Below, piece after piece: positions 1-8,013 of a stretch of 22,777 bases of DNA. The notes beneath the pieces are model-generated. The model did no database searches. It had not been told where the DNA came from and worked only from the letters and a program-made list of their open reading frames with translations. Position numbers and translations under genes: made by a program. Each line of letters begins with the position of its first letter. Positions within the stretch are counted from its first letter, which is position 1. This stretch comes from JBFWQM01 sp050249455 (GTDB lineage: Bacteria; Pseudomonadota; Alphaproteobacteria; MPNO01; VGEU01), in contig JBFWQM010000068.1 in assembly GCA_050249455.1 (NCBI GenBank), forward strand, positions 1 through 22,777. Direction: 5' to 3'.

Positions 1-330
1 GACAACTCGCTCAACGCGCCGGTGCGCGCCGACGGCGAGGGCGAATGGCAGGACTGGCTGGTCGACGAGACGGAGAACCAGGAGATCCGCCTCGCCGAGT
101 CGCAGGAGCTCGACAAGCGCCAGAAGCTGCTCGCCGGCGCGCTCGATTCGCTCAACGAGCGCGAGCGCCACATCATCACCGAGCGCCGCCTGAAGGACGA
201 GCCGGCGACCCTGGAGGACCTGAGCCAGAAATACGGCATCTCGCGCGAGCGGGTGCGCCAGATCGAGGTCCGCGCCTTCGAGAAGCTGCAGCGCGCCATC
301 AAGGCCAGCGCGATCGAATCGCGGCCGTAG
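1..330 (+). CDS. rpoH: RNA polymerase sigma-32 factor RpoH, C-terminal part (5' end cut by window)
   Basis: This is the last 109 residues of a heat-shock sigma factor, which directs RNA polymerase to chaperone and protease promoters. The frame is open from base 1 and ends in TAG at 328-330. The visible part is sigma region 4: a helical stretch with LNERERHIITERRL, then the -35-recognising helix-turn-helix with LEDLSQKYGISRERVRQIE and a short tail. The arrangement and the sequence GISRERVRQIEVRAFEKLQ are typical of RpoH. Region 2 and the RpoH box lie outside the window, so the RpoH call rests on region 4 alone and on overall similarity. A second, complete sigma-32 gene is present at 18436-19266; its region 4 differs clearly from this one, so they are paralogues and not a recent duplication. 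The next gene converges on this one with a 7-base gap and no obvious terminator between them. Confidence 0.9.
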   Translation, partial: DNSLNAPVRADGEGEWQDWLVDETENQEIRLAESQELDKRQKLLAGALDSLNERERHIITERRLKDEPATLEDLSQKYGISRERVRQIEVRAFEKLQRAIKASAIESRP

Positions 331-337
331 CGGCGGC

Positions 338-859
338 TCAGCCCTTGCCGCGCCCGGCGTCGCGCGCGCGCGCGACGATGCCGGGGCCCCATTCCCCGAC
401 CAGCTCTTCCTGCCGGCTGCGCAGGCGCTTGACCAGGATTTCGGTCTCGATCGCCTTGAACATCGCGATCGCGTTGGGGACGCTCATGAACAGCAGCCAA
501 CCGATCGACGCGGCGCCATAGCCGATCAGCCACGTGTAGGGATCGGCGATCAGATGCAGCGCGGTCGCCAGGTCGTTGTCGCCGCTCCACAGCTTGCGCA
601 GGAACGGCGCGATGCCGGCGAGGTTCATCGCGCCGACGCAGCGCGTCGCGTAGCGGCCGGGCGTGAGGTCGGTGATGCGCGCGGCGAGCGTCGGCACGAT
701 GCCGACGGCGATGACGATCATCGACGGCAGCGCGACCACCGCGAGGCCGGCGAACAGCGGCAGCACCATCAGGGACTTCAGGCCGCCGCCCTTCTTGCCG
801 GCCTTGGCCTTCTTTCCCTTGGCGGGCCGCATCGCGCCCTTTGCTAACGCCTTGCCCAT
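338..859 (-). CDS. Small integral membrane protein, partner of the kinase-like gene
   Basis: A 173-residue protein of no family I recognise. Residues 2-28 form a very basic, Lys/Gly-rich cytoplasmic tail (KGKKAKAGKKGGG). Two hydrophobic stretches follow, about residues 29-60 (possibly a hairpin broken by Pro) and about 108-135, separated by a polar loop containing LTPGRYATRCVGAMNLAG. The C-terminal 35 residues are charged and probably helical (IETEILVKRLRSRQEEL). The start ATG lies 4 bases after the TGA of the upstream gene, and GGTGAGG overlapping that stop can serve as its ribosome-binding site, so the two are very likely translationally coupled. The tight pairing suggests that the two proteins work together at the inner membrane; that is inference. 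The reading frame is sound, but function is unknown. Confidence 0.8.
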   Translation of the reverse strand: MGKALAKGAMRPAKGKKAKAGKKGGGLKSLMVLPLFAGLAVVALPSMIVIAVGIVPTLAARITDLTPGRYATRCVGAMNLAGIAPFLRKLWSGDNDLATALHLIADPYTWLIGYGAASIGWLLFMSVPNAIAMFKAIETEILVKRLRSRQEELVGEWGPGIVARARDAGRGKG

Positions 860-863
860 CGCC

Positions 864-2882
864 TCACCAGATCACCAGGACCGACACCGTCGTCACCGCG
901 ATGAAGCTCGACAGCGCGGCGGCGACGCTCCACCCCATGCGGCGCGCGAACGCTTCGTGCTTCTGCGACCCGAGATGATCGATCTTGCCCTGCGCGGCGG
1001 CGTACTCGCGCGCGGCGCGGGCGCTGCCCTCGGCGTCCTCGCGCAGCAGCGCCTCGTCGCACAGCGCGGCATGCAGAAGATCGAGCCGGCCCGCCGACAC
1101 GGCGTCGTCGAGCCGGCGCCTGACGCGCTCGCGCAGCGTCTTGCCGCTGATCCGGTTCGCCGCCGACGCGATCTCCTCGGCGATCCACTTGGTGAGCGCC
1201 GGGACCGACGACGGCCCGAACTCCTCCTGCACCGCCATCAGCAGGCGCAGCACGCAGAGCTTGGCGTCGAGCGGGTTCTTCTGGCTGCCCTGCAGGCCGG
1301 TGAGCTCGCGATCGCTCGACCGGCTGCGCCGCGCGGCGATGAAGGACACCAAATGGGTGTCGAGCAGGGTCGGCAGCTTGCCCTCCGCCGCGACGACGGC
1401 GTCGAGCGCGGCGAGGAATCCCTTGAGCGATTCGAGGCTGAGCGCGGCGATCGGCTCGAACTGGGACGGCAGGTTCGGGTTCAGCTCGTAAAGGCAGCGG
1501 ACGGTGCCGAAGCCGATGTCGGGCGTGCGCATGAACTGCTGCAGCCGCCGGAACTGGCGGATCATCGTCTCGTCGTCGCCGCGATACGGTTCGCCGCGCG
1601 TGCGGTACCAGTCGGTCGGAATGGCGTTCAGGATCATCTCGCCGACGAGGTCGCTCGCCGCCTTGTCGCCGGAGAAATACGCGGCCGCCAGCGCGCCGCC
1701 GAGGCCGTCGGGCCGCGCCGCCAGGCCGCGGTACCGGATGGGACCGCGCGGGTCGAGCTGGCCGCAGACGTTGAAGACGATGCGCGCATCCTCGGCCTCG
1801 GTGCGCTTGGCCTCGACGTTGAGGATGTTGCCGGTGACGGTGATCTCCTCGAGCAGTCCGCTCTCCGCGTCGCAGCGCTTCAGCCACATCTCCAGCGCGC
1901 GGCTGCGCAAAGGCGTGATCGCCTCCTTCCAGGCGCGGCCGAACGCGCGGGCGATGTCGCGGGTCTGGCGGAACTTGCCGCCGGCGAAGTCGAACGGCCG
2001 GTCGACCTTGAGCTCGCGCAAGGTTGTCGGCGGCGGGTCGAGCTCGCCCGACAGCCAGCGCTCCAGCGTCTGGATGGTCCAGCGTTCGCCGATCTCGTCG
2101 GCGAGCAGGCCGCGCAGCACCTCGCGCAACCCCGGCGGCGGCCGGTTGCCGGCAAGCAGGGCCGCGTAGCTGGTCTGCTCGCTCTTCACCGTCACGATCT
2201 CGTGGTCCGGCAGCTGGATCAGCGGGCAGTAGCCGAGGGCAAGGCACAGGATGGTGACGCCGAGCGCATACAGATCGTCGGCCTGGGTGCCGGCGCCGCG
2301 CGCGAAGGCCGGCGCCTCGCCCGCGTCGATCGGCTCGAACAGCGCGGACTGCCGCCAGCTGGGCGGCACCGAAACGCAGTCGCCCAGGATGACGGAATTG
2401 CGCGCCTCGCTCGCGTAGTAGACGTTGTCGGGACGGATGGCGCGGTGGGTGATGCCGCGCCGCCCCAGGTGGGCGAGCGCCAGCAGCAGCGGCGCGATCA
2501 GCTTGCGCTTGATGTCCTCCACCGGCAGCGGCGGCTGCTGCTTGATCAGCGACGGCATCAGCGGCGGCGACGCGGGCTGGTCGAACACCAGCGCATAGGG
2601 CCGCCACGCCTTGCCCGGCCAGGCGACCTGGCCCGACGCGGCCAGCCGCAGGATCGGCGCCTCGGTGATGACGCCGAGCTGGCCGACGATGTCGAGGCGC
2701 GGCAGGCAGTCGCGCTCCGGCACCCGGGCGAACAGCTTGCGGTTGGAGTTACGGCTGTCGACGACCGCATAGGCCTCGACCGACGGCAGGTCGAGCTCCG
2801 GCATCCGCGCGTCGGACAGCAGGCTCAGATGCTGGTCGATGCGAATATCGCCGCCCGAACCTCCTTTCGCCGCTGCCGCCAT
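864..2882 (-). CDS. Tail-anchored protein-kinase-fold protein, probable pseudokinase
   Basis: A 672-residue protein. Residues about 35-290 resemble a Ser/Thr protein kinase domain: a candidate beta3 strand KLFARV near residue 50, a catalytic-loop motif HRAIRPDN at 146-153, GDC at 167-169, and the alpha-F motif DDLYALGV at 202-209. Several catalytic positions differ from active kinases. There is no glycine-rich loop, the beta3 lysine appears as Arg53, the HRD aspartate is Ala148 and DFG reads DCV. The loop Asn153 and Asp168 remain. Residues 290-640 are a long, mostly helical region that I cannot assign. Residues about 651-671 form one hydrophobic segment ending at the C-terminus, so the protein is probably tail-anchored with the bulk in the cytoplasm. 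It is the first gene of a two-gene unit with the membrane protein 4 bases downstream. Homologues are usually labelled serine/threonine kinase; I infer that this one binds ligand or scaffolds without efficient phosphotransfer. Confidence 0.8.
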   Translation of the reverse strand: MAAAAKGGSGGDIRIDQHLSLLSDARMPELDLPSVEAYAVVDSRNSNRKLFARVPERDCLPRLDIVGQLGVITEAPILRLAASGQVAWPGKAWRPYALVFDQPASPPLMPSLIKQQPPLPVEDIKRKLIAPLLLALAHLGRRGITHRAIRPDNVYYASEARNSVILGDCVSVPPSWRQSALFEPIDAGEAPAFARGAGTQADDLYALGVTILCLALGYCPLIQLPDHEIVTVKSEQTSYAALLAGNRPPPGLREVLRGLLADEIGERWTIQTLERWLSGELDPPPTTLRELKVDRPFDFAGGKFRQTRDIARAFGRAWKEAITPLRSRALEMWLKRCDAESGLLEEITVTGNILNVEAKRTEAEDARIVFNVCGQLDPRGPIRYRGLAARPDGLGGALAAAYFSGDKAASDLVGEMILNAIPTDWYRTRGEPYRGDDETMIRQFRRLQQFMRTPDIGFGTVRCLYELNPNLPSQFEPIAALSLESLKGFLAALDAVVAAEGKLPTLLDTHLVSFIAARRSRSSDRELTGLQGSQKNPLDAKLCVLRLLMAVQEEFGPSSVPALTKWIAEEIASAANRISGKTLRERVRRRLDDAVSAGRLDLLHAALCDEALLREDAEGSARAAREYAAAQGKIDHLGSQKHEAFARRMGWSVAAALSSFIAVTTVSVLVIW

Positions 2883-3064
2883 CGTCCACCCACGCGCACG
2901 CGCGGCCGGGCCTCTGCCCGCCGCATGCCCTAGACTAGGCGGTGGGGGGAAACGAAACGTAAAGCGTCGGCGGCAGGGACGATGCGCCGCACGTCATGCG
3001 TGCACGGCAGGGTTAACGCGGGACTAACGCCGACGGTCCCGGTATCCGTATCCGAACGGTTGAC

Positions 3065-3077
3065 AGGCCTGCGGCCT
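3065..3077 (-). terminator. Weak hairpin downstream of purA
   Basis: AGGCC-TGC-GGCCT is a perfect 5-bp inverted repeat with a 3-base loop, about 37 bases past the purA stop codon. No T-run follows, so it is at best part of a factor-dependent terminator or an mRNA 3'-end stabiliser. The rest of the 231-base gap 2883-3113 holds no gene that I can support. Confidence 0.25.
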
Positions 3078-3113
3078 CGCTGCTCGACGAGCCGCGAACC
3101 GATCGAGCCCGCG

Positions 3114-4406
<1,293 letters not shown>

Positions 4407-4409
4407 CGC

Positions 4410-5588
4410 TCAACCCTTCCGCGCCGCGGCGGCCAGCGGCACCGCGGCGCCGCCGGACAGCACGTGATCGCATTTCAGCCGCCGCGCCTCGGCGGCCGCG
4501 TCGGCGGCGGGCACCAGCCCGGCCACCGTGATCCAGCCCTGCGCGCGCAGCGCCGCCGCGGCGTCCGCCGACGCGTCCAGCGGCACGAACACCCGCCGCT
4601 CCGCCGCCGGCGGCGCCAGCGCGGCGAGGATGGTGTCGACGTAGAGAGTCACGCCGGTCGCCGCTTCCGAGTAGTGCCCGCCATAGGAGGCGCGGTAGCG
4701 CCCGCCGCCGCCGATCTCGCCGCGCACGCCCGCGGCGTAGATCGCGAAGGCGACGCCGGCATGGTACTCGAAGCCGCGGTGCTCCACCGGGTCCACGGTC
4801 AGGCTGACCCACGGCGCGGCGGCGCGGATCAGCGCCACCACCTCGCCCAGCCGCGCCCGCTCGGCGGCCGCCGGCGGCGGCAGGTCGAGACCGTCGAGCA
4901 CGGCCAGGGCCCCGTCGGCCGGCCCGGTCGCGGCGATCAGGTCGACCAGCATGGGCGCCGCCGGGCCGCCGATCGCGGCCACCGCGGCCGCGTCCTTGTG
5001 GTCGAGCGCGGCGCGCAGGCCGGCCCGCGCCTCCGCATCGAGGCCGAGGCCGTCGCACAGCGCCGGCACGAAGGTCGGCATGGTCAGGTCGATTGAGAGC
5101 CGGTCGAGGCCGGCGTCGCGCAGCGCCTCCGCCGCCATGGCGACGATCTCGGCATCGCCCGCCGCCTCGGCGGCCGCGGCGCCGCCGATCAGCTCGGCGC
5201 CGACCTGCGGCAGCTCGCGCTCGGGCCGCAGCTGGTTGCCCTTCACCCGAAGCACCTCGCCGGCATAAGACAGGCGCAGCGGGCGCGGCTCGCCGGCCAG
5301 CCGGGTCAGCGCGATCCGTGCGATCTGCGGCGTGATGTCGGCGCGCACGCCCATCATGCGCTGGGAGATCGGGTCCATCAGGCGGAAAGTGGCGGCGGTG
5401 ACCGCCGCCCCGACGCCGGACAGCAGGCTGTCCTCGAACTCGATCAGCGGCGGCTTCACACGCTGGTAGCCGCGGCGCGCGAACGCGCCCAGCAGGCCCT
5501 CCACCAGCCGCGCCTCGTGCGCCGCGTCGGGCGGCAGCACGTCGCGCAGCCCGGCGGGCAGCAGCGCCAATCGTTCGAGGTCGGTCAT
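4410..5588 (-). CDS. hisZ: ATP phosphoribosyltransferase regulatory subunit HisZ
   Basis: A 392-residue paralogue of histidyl-tRNA synthetase that lacks aminoacylation activity and serves as the regulatory subunit of the short-form ATP phosphoribosyltransferase (HisG), the first enzyme of histidine synthesis. It has the class II synthetase-like fold: a motif-2 region with DPISQRMMGVRADITPQIARIA, then YAGEVLR, and GGGRYRASYGG near residue 300, where true HisRS would have GGGRYD. The C-terminal anticodon-binding domain of HisRS is short and divergent, as expected for HisZ. It is the first gene of hisZ-purA. No hisG is seen in the window, so the partner subunit must be encoded elsewhere. The start ATG at 5588 has only a weak ribosome-binding site. 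A small dyad (CGGTT, loop TGCG, AACCG; 5629-5642) lies in its leader. Confidence 0.92.
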   Translation of the reverse strand: MTDLERLALLPAGLRDVLPPDAAHEARLVEGLLGAFARRGYQRVKPPLIEFEDSLLSGVGAAVTAATFRLMDPISQRMMGVRADITPQIARIALTRLAGEPRPLRLSYAGEVLRVKGNQLRPERELPQVGAELIGGAAAAEAAGDAEIVAMAAEALRDAGLDRLSIDLTMPTFVPALCDGLGLDAEARAGLRAALDHKDAAAVAAIGGPAAPMLVDLIAATGPADGALAVLDGLDLPPPAAAERARLGEVVALIRAAAPWVSLTVDPVEHRGFEYHAGVAFAIYAAGVRGEIGGGGRYRASYGGHYSEAATGVTLYVDTILAALAPPAAERRVFVPLDASADAAAALRAQGWITVAGLVPAADAAAEARRLKCDHVLSGGAAVPLAAAARKG

Positions 5589-5712
5589 CGCGGAGAGCGC
5601 CTTCGCCGCGGCGGCATTGCCGTCGCTTCGGTTTGCGAACCGCCGCGTTACTAGCCGGTTTTGACGGGCCGGCGCAAACGGAAATCGCCGCCGCGCCGGG
5701 TTCCGGCGGGCG

Positions 5713-5889
5713 CTACTTGGTCAGGATCAGCTTGCCCTTGCTGGTGACCCGCAGGCGGTAGATCTGACCGTCGTGGTCGATCTGGACCTCGCGGTCGCCG
5801 CCGATGATCTGCGTCAGGGGCACCCGTCGCACGCGGCCCTGGTTCAGGGTGGAGGCATGGGGCGTGCCGGTGTCGGACATGTCGTTCAT
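5713..5889 (-). CDS. hemP: Hemin uptake protein HemP
   Basis: A 58-residue protein of the HemP family, small proteins found in heme and iron acquisition loci; in some rhizobia HemP promotes translation or expression of the heme receptor gene. The C-terminal two-thirds carries the family signature: LTQIIGGDREVQIDHDGQIYRL, given here in two pieces as LTQIIGGDREVQI and DHDGQIYRLRVTSKGKLILTK-like residues up to the final Lys. I chose the ATG at 5889 and not the longer open frame reaching 6024, because AGGAG sits 6 bases upstream of it and because the added N-terminus would include the promoter dyad at 5976-5992. It is transcribed alone; no TonB receptor or heme transporter adjoins it. A short GC-rich dyad without T-run (5694-5708) lies just after the stop codon. 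Confidence 0.85.
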   Translation of the reverse strand: MNDMSDTGTPHASTLNQGRVRRVPLTQIIGGDREVQIDHDGQIYRLRVTSKGKLILTK

Positions 5890-5975
5890 CTGACTCTCCT
5901 GCGGCGCCGGCTCCGCTTCGCCTGCCCGCCGGTCCCTCCTGCCGTCGTGCGATTGCGCCTGCATTTCACTATTCG

Positions 5976-5997
5976 ATGCGAGTAATTCGCATTTGCA
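5976..5997 (-). promoter_or_regulatory. Fur-family-like iron box upstream of hemP
   Basis: ATGCGA-GTAAT-TCGCAT (5976-5992) is a perfect 6-bp inverted repeat, and the minus strand continues upstream as TGCAAA. It lies about 87-108 bases before the hemP ATG. The pattern resembles alphaproteobacterial Fur-type sites of the general form TGCRAAT-n-ATTYGCA. A 21-base stretch (5977-5997) matches 17 of 21 positions with one in the shared promoter region of an iron-dependent dioxygenase gene at 16204-16224. I infer iron-responsive repression; whether the regulator is Fur, Mur or another family member cannot be told. Confidence 0.6.
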
Positions 5998-6054
5998 TAT
6001 ATCACGCGAAGACAGGGCGCGCAACGACGCAATGCGGGTCCGCCCGACTGTCGA

Positions 6055-6504
6055 TCAGGCCGGCCGGCGCGGCACCAGGATGTTGGCGACCATGACCTGG
6101 ACCGGCTGGTCGTGCTGGTTCAAGGTCGTGGTCCGGAGCTTGACCAGCCCCTCGCCCGGGCGCGACTGCGACGGCCGGACGGCCAGGATCTCGATCTCGA
6201 CGCGCAGCGCATCGCCCGGTCGCACCGCGCGCGGCCAGCGCAGCTCGTCCAGGCCGACCCCGAGCACGCCGCCCGCCGGGCGCAGGTCGCTGGCCACCAC
6301 CAGGCGCATGTTGAGCGCGCCGGTATGCCAGCCGCTGGCCGCCAGTCCGCCGAAAGGCGAGGCGCGGGCGGCCGCCGCGTCGAGGTGGAAGGGCTGCGGG
6401 TCGAACTCGCGCGCGAAGGCCGCAACCGCCTCGGCCGTCACCGTCAGCGGGCCGGCCCGGTAGGTCTGGCCGGGGGCGAAATCCTCGAGGTAACGCACGC
6501 TCAC
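6055..6504 (-). CDS. MaoC-family dehydratase/hydratase
   Basis: A 149-residue single hot-dog domain protein of the MaoC-like (R)-specific enoyl-CoA hydratase superfamily. The hydratase motif AREFDPQPFHLD holds Asp35 and His40, five residues apart as in PhaJ-type hydratases, followed by SPFGGLAASGWHTGALNMRL. Its exact acyl-CoA substrate cannot be read from sequence. The start is a GTG at 6504, with its last two bases overlapping the TGA of the MATE gene (GTGA) and GGGAG about 8 bases upstream, so translation is probably coupled to that exporter. The pairing of a hydratase and a drug/metabolite exporter under a MarR regulator suggests handling of an aromatic or acyl compound; that is inference. 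Confidence 0.85.
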   Translation of the reverse strand: MSVRYLEDFAPGQTYRAGPLTVTAEAVAAFAREFDPQPFHLDAAAARASPFGGLAASGWHTGALNMRLVVASDLRPAGGVLGVGLDELRWPRAVRPGDALRVEIEILAVRPSQSRPGEGLVKLRTTTLNQHDQPVQVMVANILVPRRPA

Positions 6505-7916
6505 GTCGGACTCCCGGTGATGGCAGGACGCGGCCACGGCCAGCGCAGCGGCCCGAACCAGGCGCCGCCGGCGACCGCCGCCGCATTGATCAGGCCCGAC
6601 GCGGCCAGCGCAACCCCCTGGGCCAGGAACACCGCGTGCAGGCCGCCGCCCCAGCGCAACGCCAGCCAGCCGACGCCGCCGGCGAGCGCCAGCCGGACAA
6701 GGTTGGCGCGCACCGGCCAGGCCAGCCGGCCGGCGCCCTGCGCGGAGAAATAGAGCGCGAGGCCGAGCCCGAAGAAGCCATAGAACGGCCCGACGGCCTG
6801 GAGGTAGGCGGTGCCCGCCGCCAGCATCGCCGGGTCGCTGTCGAACAGGGTCAGCCAGGCGAGCGGGAACGTCGCCGCGGCCAGCCCGATCGCCTCGGTG
6901 AGGCCTGCCGCGATCGCGGCGCCGACCCAGGCGACCCGGACTGCGCGGTCGCGCCGGCCGGCCCCGATGCTGGTGCCCACCATGGCGACCAGCGGGCCGC
7001 CCAGGCCGAACACCAACGGCACCAGCAAGTATTCCAGCCGTGCCCCGGTGCCGTAGCCGGCGATCGCCGCCGGCCCGTAGGCGCCGACCAGCGCCATGGC
7101 GATCATGATCGCGAGGTTGGTGGTCACGGTGACCACGGCAGCAACCAGCCCGACCCGCAGGATGTCGCGGAACATCGCCCGACGCGGCCGGAACCCGCGC
7201 AGGCTCGGTCGCACGACGCAGCGGCCGGACCACAGCCAGGCGGCCAGCGCCGCGCTGCCCGCGACGTAGTAGGCGACCAGCGCCGTCGCACCGCCGGCGA
7301 TGCCGAGCGCCGGCACCGGCCCCCAGCCGAAGATCAGCAGCGGCGACAGCGGCACCAGCACGACCGCGCCGGCCAGGGTGACGCCGGCCGGCACCATCAT
7401 GTTGCCGGTGCCGCGGATCACCGCCGCCAGCGAGTTGAACAGCCACACCGGCACAGCGGCGGCGAAGACCAGGTCGGAGTAGGTCAGCGCCGCGGCGAGC
7501 GAACCGCCGCCGCCGCCCATCGTGCCGTAGAGCCAGCCGCCGCCGGCCAGCAGCGCGACGGTGAACAGGAGGCCGAACAGCACGGCGATGGCGAGCGCGT
7601 GCAGCGCCAGGGCGTCGGCATCCGCCCGCCTTCCGCCGCCCAGCGCGCGGGCGACGGCGGAGGCGATGCCGCCGCCCATCGCGCCAGCCGACATCATCTG
7701 CATCAGCATGACGACCGGGAAGACCAGGGCGACGCCGGCCAGCGCGTCGGTGCCCAGCCGCCCGATGAAGTAGGTCTCCAAGAGCCCTATCCCCGCCTGC
7801 GCCCCCATCACCAGGACGTTCGGCGCGGCCAGCCGCAGCAGGGTCGGCGCGATCGGCGCCTCGAGCAGGCGCCGGGTGCGCGGGTCGAGGCGCGGCGTCT
7901 CGGTGTTGGCGGTCAT
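6501..7916 (-). CDS. MATE-family efflux transporter
   Basis: A 471-residue inner-membrane protein with about 12 hydrophobic segments in two homologous halves, of the multidrug and toxin extrusion family (cation-coupled export of drugs or metabolites). Family marks include LRLAAPNVLVMGAQAGIGLL in the first helix, FIGRLGTDALAGVALVFPV in the second, and SLAAVIRGTGNMMVPAG after the fifth. I chose the ATG at 7916. The open frame extends further, but upstream starts at 7943 (ATG) and 7964 (TTG) lack a ribosome-binding site, and 7943 would lie within a possible -10 element (TATTAT, 7942-7947). It is first in a two-gene operon with the MaoC-type gene and is divergent from the MarR gene, which probably controls it. 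The substrate is unknown. Confidence 0.92.
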   Translation of the reverse strand: MTANTETPRLDPRTRRLLEAPIAPTLLRLAAPNVLVMGAQAGIGLLETYFIGRLGTDALAGVALVFPVVMLMQMMSAGAMGGGIASAVARALGGGRRADADALALHALAIAVLFGLLFTVALLAGGGWLYGTMGGGGGSLAAALTYSDLVFAAAVPVWLFNSLAAVIRGTGNMMVPAGVTLAGAVVLVPLSPLLIFGWGPVPALGIAGGATALVAYYVAGSAALAAWLWSGRCVVRPSLRGFRPRRAMFRDILRVGLVAAVVTVTTNLAIMIAMALVGAYGPAAIAGYGTGARLEYLLVPLVFGLGGPLVAMVGTSIGAGRRDRAVRVAWVGAAIAAGLTEAIGLAAATFPLAWLTLFDSDPAMLAAGTAYLQAVGPFYGFFGLGLALYFSAQGAGRLAWPVRANLVRLALAGGVGWLALRWGGGLHAVFLAQGVALAASGLINAAAVAGGAWFGPLRWPWPRPAITGSPT

Positions 7917-7948
7917 GCTTTGATCCGGCTGGGAGACGACCATAATAG

Positions 7949-7980
7949 GTGTATATGCGCTCAATTAGGTGCATATACAC
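7949..7980. promoter_or_regulatory. Twin palindromic operator between MATE and MarR genes
   Basis: GTGTATATGC (7949-7958) and GCATATACAC (7971-7980) are perfect 10-bp inverted arms with a 12-base spacer. Each arm region is also a near-palindrome in itself (GTGTATATGCGC at 7949-7960 and GTGCATATACAC at 7969-7980), and their centres are 20 bp apart, about two helical turns. This AT-rich island stands out from its GC-rich surroundings and lies between the divergent starts at 7916 and 8014. It is the natural binding site for the adjacent MarR repressor, perhaps as two cooperating dimers. Confidence 0.7.
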
Positions 7981-8013
7981 TCAAGTCAACGCTGCGGGCC
8001 GCCGGGAGCAACC

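Noticed and set aside
663..2933. Very long open frame on the plus strand antisense to the kinase-like gene; similar ones at 2982-5096, 8528-10156, 10188-11936, 14015-16264 and 19394-20632
   Set aside because: They are opposite or offset to well-supported genes, show Arg/Ala/Gly/His-rich composition without domains, and are expected by-products of strong G/C third-position bias.
2929..2939. CCTAGACTAGG palindrome upstream of the kinase-like gene
   Set aside because: A single short dyad with no second copy and no convincing promoter spacing around it; it may be chance.
5694..5708. CGCCGG-GTT-CCGGCG hairpin just after hemP as an intrinsic terminator
   Set aside because: No T-run follows on the hemP strand, and such GC dyads are common in this sequence.
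6055..7980. A 641-codon frame suggesting a fusion of the MaoC domain to an upstream protein
   Set aside because: The upstream part is an out-of-frame shadow of the MATE gene; the MaoC domain starts at the GTG at 6504.
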